A stretch of 64,000 nucleotides of DNA, taken from Agelas oroides. Lineage: Eukaryota; Porifera; Demospongiae; Agelasida; Agelasidae. The notes under the pieces are model-generated. The model saw only the letters and a list, made by a program, of their open reading frames with translations, made no database searches and had not been told where the DNA came from. Numbering within the stretch: the first letter of the stretch is position 1; each line of letters starts with the position of its first letter. Of this stretch, positions 59,720-64,000 are shown one piece after another. The DNA is taken from positions 6,054,193 to 6,118,192 of the forward strand of contig OX422197.1 in the NCBI GenBank assembly GCA_949130485.1. The letters are read 5' to 3'. A program made the translations under genes and the position numbers.

Positions 59720-60540
59720 AAACAACTCAAGGTCTTCCTCATATTCATCAGGGTTGATCAGCCTATTGGGAAGGAATTCCCCTGAACCAGGAGCAAATAA
59801 CTGCCTACATTTTCCTCCAATCCAACCATACTTATCATCTTTTGCACAAACTGCCTTTGAGAGCACATCCAATGCAGAGTAACAAAGGTGTGTGGAAGTG
59901 GGGTAGTAAATGTCACTCTAAGTGAAAGTATCAGAGAGGGCTTTAGCTGTCTGTGCTTTTTGGCTCTGCTCTATTCATACACACAACAGTAGCACACCAC
60001 AAAGTCAGTAAAACAACCACTGCATTGTATGTTTGGTTTCTAGGACTGCATAATGACTATTACCAGAGAGATAAACACAAACATAGACTATTGCTGTTTG
60101 ACTGACAGCAAATGTGATAAAAACTAAAATCCAAGCAAAAAGAACGGCAACTGCATAATACCAGCAACCTCGAGTCCTCACATCGGTTCCTTCTTTGTAG
60201 CACTCCTAAAATGCATCGTTGAAGATGTGAAGATCATGCTACCTCATCCCACAGCAACCAAGACACTGCTAACAGCACGGCATTGGATACAGTAGCAGAA
60301 GAAGTAGAGGAAATAGGGTGAAGACTAGCATCACAAACACAGCTAGGACAGCTTAAGGCAGTTGCTCATCACCAAAGTACTCAATTCCAGTATTGTAGTA
60401 CAGATGCAGTCCCAGTAAGCTACCAATTACATTGCATTAGGGAATAAGGAAGTCAAATGAGACACCAAGAACCTTCATGTATAGGAGAGGAGAAGGTAGG
60501 AAGGAAAAGCATCAACTATTGAACCTGAGATTGTAGGTAG
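59720..60540 (-). pseudogene. Degraded copy of the multi-span family
   Basis: Minus-strand homology to copy D 56580-57430: CTCATATTCATCAGGGTTGA, then segments equivalent to the last spans, GCTACCTCATCCCACAGCAACCA-like GWxAL loop and YFG-like region. Numerous stops and indels; the 5' half is absent. Confidence 0.8.
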
Positions 60541-61379
60541 ATTACAGACTGCAGACAGACAAGTTGTAATCTGTCTTAATTTACAGACTTCTAGATTTCA
60601 CAGATTTTGAGTTGAAAGTATGTTTATGAAAAGTCTGATTATAATTCATAACCGTACAAAGAAATACCCCAAAGTAAACAATCATTAGTGGTAACATGCA
60701 CTCAGTGTGTGCAGTTTCACTGTTATACTATTGTTGTTGTGAGAACACTACTATTATCTGCTCCACATATTAACAACAGTACTACATGCTACTAGCTAGC
60801 AATAAAATCAAGTATGCCACACACAATAATGCGCCAACAAATCTGCAACACTACATACTGCATACTATATATACTAGACTTACTAGCTACCAAGAAGATC
60901 TACAATGCTACATGCTGTGATAGCTGGAGACTTTGTGCTATCTCATGCATTATTTCAACTAAGGATATATGGCGTGACTACAAATCAATGTGAAATATAC
61001 TGCACTTTTGCTTGGGAGAACTAATAATAACATATTTTCCATGTATCCAGACCGTCAGCATCCATGAATTATAGCACTCACTCATAAAGTCAAGTAGTAG
61101 CATAAGAAAAAGATGAAGGTTTACTGTACATAACAAGAGGTCTCCAGAGAAGACCTACCCTGTGTTACTTCATGGGTTGCACTGTACCGGTAGAGATGCG
61201 CAGATATAGTGTCACACATGGCTATATAGTTAGCTGCATACAGCTGAAAATAGCCATGTCTCTCTATTGGTGCAACAGAAGTAGCATGGGTACGTCTTCT
61301 CTGAAGACCTCTAGTTAGAGGTCATTGGGCTACATACTCACACATCGCTTGTCTGTAAAATATTATTTTAGGGGTGCAT
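60541..61379. other. No gene; short inverted sequences
   Basis: Includes an inverted pair, AAGAGGTCTCCAGAGAAGAC (61135-61154) and GTCTTCTCTGAAGACCTCTA (61288-61307), enclosing about 130 bases with ACATGGCTAT / ATAGCCATGT, so a probable small hairpin element of about 175 bases. Confidence 0.5.
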
Positions 61380-62019
61380 GCATGAATAATTGGATGGTTC
61401 GAATAATTAGACTCATTACGGTAATATGGTGTCACAGAGTTGTTAGTCACATCTCCAATACATTTGCTGGCAAACTGTTTAAACTACACACTATTAGTTA
61501 GCAAGTGAATCCAAAATTTTATGAATTTGCCAGCTGGCTGTATCAGTATGTACATCGATCTATTCATTATACTTTTTGGACTGGCATGCAAACAATTTAG
61601 TTCAGCTACACCATAATGTATGTTGAGTTAGCATTACAGAAAGACCACTGACTGTAGTTAATTTCAAGGCATTAATGTTATGAGTAGTATGAAGCTAGCC
61701 TCGTTCTGCATACTTTCTGCATCTATAACCTCATACCTCTCTCAATTAGTGAAGTGTTAGTAGTTTTAAGAGTTAATTAAAACTGCTGACACTTTAAAAG
61801 TGTGTGGAGTGCAGTACATCCATAGCAGCCATAACTACACTTGCTTATGCATCTGTCTCAAAGCTACAGGTACGGTTCAGAAGTGCTAAATAGCCTTGAA
61901 AAACAAATGAAGAGTTAATAAAGTAAGTTTCAAATACGGAAGTGATAAACACACACACTGCATGCTACAATACAAGATCCCAACTTGTAAATTACACTTT
62001 ATACAACTTATTTTTAGAC

Positions 62020-63963
62020 CTAAACAGCTACTGGATCTGTGAGGTCTTCCTCGTATTCATCAGGGTTGATTAGCCTGTCAGGAAGGGATTCCTCTGAACC
62101 AGCAGCAAATGACTGCCTGCGGTTTCCTCCAATCCACCCATGCACTCTTCCTATCATTCTTCGCCCAAACTCCCTTTGAGAACACATCCAATGTAGTGTA
62201 ACAAAGGATATGTAGAAGAGGGGTAGTACTGCTACTATGTACGCAAGTGAAGCAAAGAACCATGACCATTTATAAGCTTTCAAATCTGCTATATTGATAC
62301 TCACAATTGTAGCACACCACAAAGCCAATAACAGAACTAGCACTGAGTCTACGGCATTGTATGTTGAATATCTAGGTTTGTAGGGCTGCAAAATGACTAT
62401 TGCCATTGCCAGAGGTATTAACACAAACAGCACTGCACCATAGCACAGTGCTGTTGGACTGAGAGCAAACAAGATGAAAAGTAAAATCCGAGCAAGAAGA
62501 AAGGCAGCTGCAAAGCGACGATGGTCTCGACTGTCATTGGTCCCATCTTTGTAGCAGCCTTGGAATACATCCATGAAGATGGGAAGAGCATGCCACCTCA
62601 CTCCACAGCAACTAAGACAGTGCTGAAAACACCGCATTGGATACAGTAGCATAAGCAGTAGAGGGAAGAATATGAAGACTAGCATAACTAACACAGCTAG
62701 GACAGCATAAGGCAGGTGTTCATTCCCAAAGTACTCAATTGTTGCATCATAGTACAGATACAGTCCCACTGAGCTACCATTAACCTGATACACTGTTGTT
62801 GGGACAAGAAGGTCAAATGAGACATTGAAAAATTTCACATATGAAAGAAGAAGGAAGGTAGCAAAAGCCTCAACAATGGAGGTCCCCACATTCCACTGGC
62901 TTCTGAAGTGCTCTGTGCACCTGTGGAATGGTCTGCACATAACACTAATGACCCTGAAATTGCAGGTGTGAGCTTGAATGAGTACATATGTTATTACTAG
63001 CAAAATCAGGGGGTAGAAGGCTATAGCATAGTCAAGTGCCAAAGCTTGCAGTGTATCTACATTAACACAAATGTGTGGCAGTAGAGTGCGAAAGAAATCC
63101 AAGTTCCAGATACCATATAGTGCAAATAAAACTTTTGCTAAGCTTGCAGCAAAGGGGTAGGATTCTGTTGCTGCTAACACAACACGCACATTTGGCCCTA
63201 TTGCAAAAAACTGACTAAAGAAGACAAATGGAAGTAACTTTGGTGAAGTAGCGCTAAGCCTGCAACTCACAACCAGAACGAAGAACACTGTAAGTGGTAG
63301 GAAAGCAGCTAGGATGTACAGTATCCAGTTGAAGGGACTAGTAGAGCACTGCACGCACTTCATCTCATAAGAGTAAACTGGTATGCTATAGTTCTCCTTG
63401 CATTTGCCACAGAGTTGTCCTTCACGATTGAGATACCCACACATATAGCTATTAAGCTTTGTTACATCAGAAGGCAACAAATGGTATGATTCGTTTTTTA
63501 GTAAAGGGTTTTTTTCACAATTGTAGAAGCAAGCACCAACAACTGACCCCATCAATTTGTTGTATGTCATGCAGTAGCATTCAAGTATAGATGTCTCTTT
63601 TGTTGATTCATTACATCTGACAGTATCATGAATGTTATCTCCACATCTGCATGTGCCATTTGAGGAGGGATCAGGGAAGAACCAGGTGGGACATTGTTGA
63701 TCATGTGATGCAGCAGCTGCTGATTCATGGAGCTCCTTGCACTTACAATTGGGCTTCACAACTACTAGAATAGAATTGTGCAATTGCACACCATCTAGAG
63801 TCACTTCTACACTACTAAATTCTGCTTTATCGTCCCAGGAACAGGGATCTAGGGTCCCATTCACTTTATCAACATAAATGATCTGCTTTTCCCGAACACT
63901 GGTACCTCTGACAGCAGTCAATAACAGCAAGCAAGTTACAATTTCACACAGTACACTGGTCAT
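62020..63963 (-). CDS. Copy E: cysteine-rich multi-span membrane protein
   Basis: Intronless ORF of 647 residues, a recent duplicate of copy D. The first two-thirds (63963 down to about 62757) appears identical to D, whereas the last third differs at scattered positions (YYDATIEYFGNEHLPYAVLA versus YFDATIEYFGNDHLPYALLA; DVFQGCYKDGTNDS versus DAFQGCYKDGTNGS). It has the same early TAG after DPVAV. The 36 bases left before the window edge also match D's 5' flank, so the duplicated unit continues beyond the window. Confidence 0.88.
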   Translation of the reverse strand: MTSVLCEIVTCLLLLTAVRGTSVREKQIIYVDKVNGTLDPCSWDDKAEFSSVEVTLDGVQLHNSILVVVKPNCKCKELHESAAAASHDQQCPTWFFPDPSSNGTCRCGDNIHDTVRCNESTKETSILECYCMTYNKLMGSVVGACFYNCEKNPLLKNESYHLLPSDVTKLNSYMCGYLNREGQLCGKCKENYSIPVYSYEMKCVQCSTSPFNWILYILAAFLPLTVFFVLVVSCRLSATSPKLLPFVFFSQFFAIGPNVRVVLAATESYPFAASLAKVLFALYGIWNLDFFRTLLPHICVNVDTLQALALDYAIAFYPLILLVITYVLIQAHTCNFRVISVMCRPFHRCTEHFRSQWNVGTSIVEAFATFLLLSYVKFFNVSFDLLVPTTVYQVNGSSVGLYLYYDATIEYFGNEHLPYAVLAVLVMLVFIFFPLLLMLLYPMRCFQHCLSCCGVRWHALPIFMDVFQGCYKDGTNDSRDHRRFAAAFLLARILLFILFALSPTALCYGAVLFVLIPLAMAIVILQPYKPRYSTYNAVDSVLVLLLALWCATIVSINIADLKAYKWSWFFASLAYIVAVLPLFYISFVTLHWMCSQREFGRRMIGRVHGWIGGNRRQSFAAGSEESLPDRLINPDEYEEDLTDPVAV

Positions 63964-64000
63964 GGTGGCCTAATTTTATCTCTTCCTACAGTACTTGCTT

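Overview
This is animal nuclear DNA: spliced genes with canonical GT/AG introns, many short DNA-transposon derivatives, microsatellites, and no bacterial operon structure. A sponge (demosponge) is the most likely source, but this is inference. It rests on compact introns, a local array of intronless cysteine-rich multi-membrane-span genes, and a CARD/death-fold exon; nothing here is species-diagnostic.

Left part (1-22 kb). The minus strand from 18386 down to about 5140 is one gene of about 23 coding exons for WDPCP (Fritz), a ciliogenesis and planar-polarity effector; 22 exons were joined with consistent phase. Nested antisense in its intron 20 is a two-exon plus-strand gene for a secreted protein with a zinc-deaminase signature (HAE ... 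PC-x3-C), the most interesting coding feature found. Immediately upstream of WDPCP on the same strand lies a three-exon SLC35F6-type transporter (18691-21903).

Middle part (22-37 kb). This holds a complete 670-codon multi-span membrane gene (copy A, 24153-26165), a decayed pogo/Tigger-like transposase, a CARD-like exon, and a spliced RPS5 (uS7) copy that lacks two core segments and its last exon. Repeats of several kinds surround these.

Right part (37-64 kb). This is an array, all on the minus strand, of the same cysteine-rich multi-span family. Copy C (49210-51213) pairs with A. Copies D (56561-58504) and E (62020-63963) are near-identical. Copy B (38753-41901) is broken by a foldback transposon and a 4-base insertion. 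Three degraded fragments lie at about 37.1, 42.9 and 59.7 kb. A four-exon VPS13-like fragment sits between C and D.

Mobile DNA. Four copies of a TTAA-flanked element carry a shared ORF. A TA-flanked foldback element has 518-base arms. A hAT-type MITE has a perfect 8-base duplication. A family of tiny hairpin elements with TAGYCTCGTTCCCAG ends shows 9-base duplications typical of Mutator-like elements. There are also tRNA-derived SINEs, a LINE 3' fragment and several minisatellites. WDPCP, SLC35F6 and RPS5 are ordinary housekeeping or ciliary genes with no evident functional link. The membrane-protein array and the secreted deaminase are the accessory, possibly immune or sensory, component.
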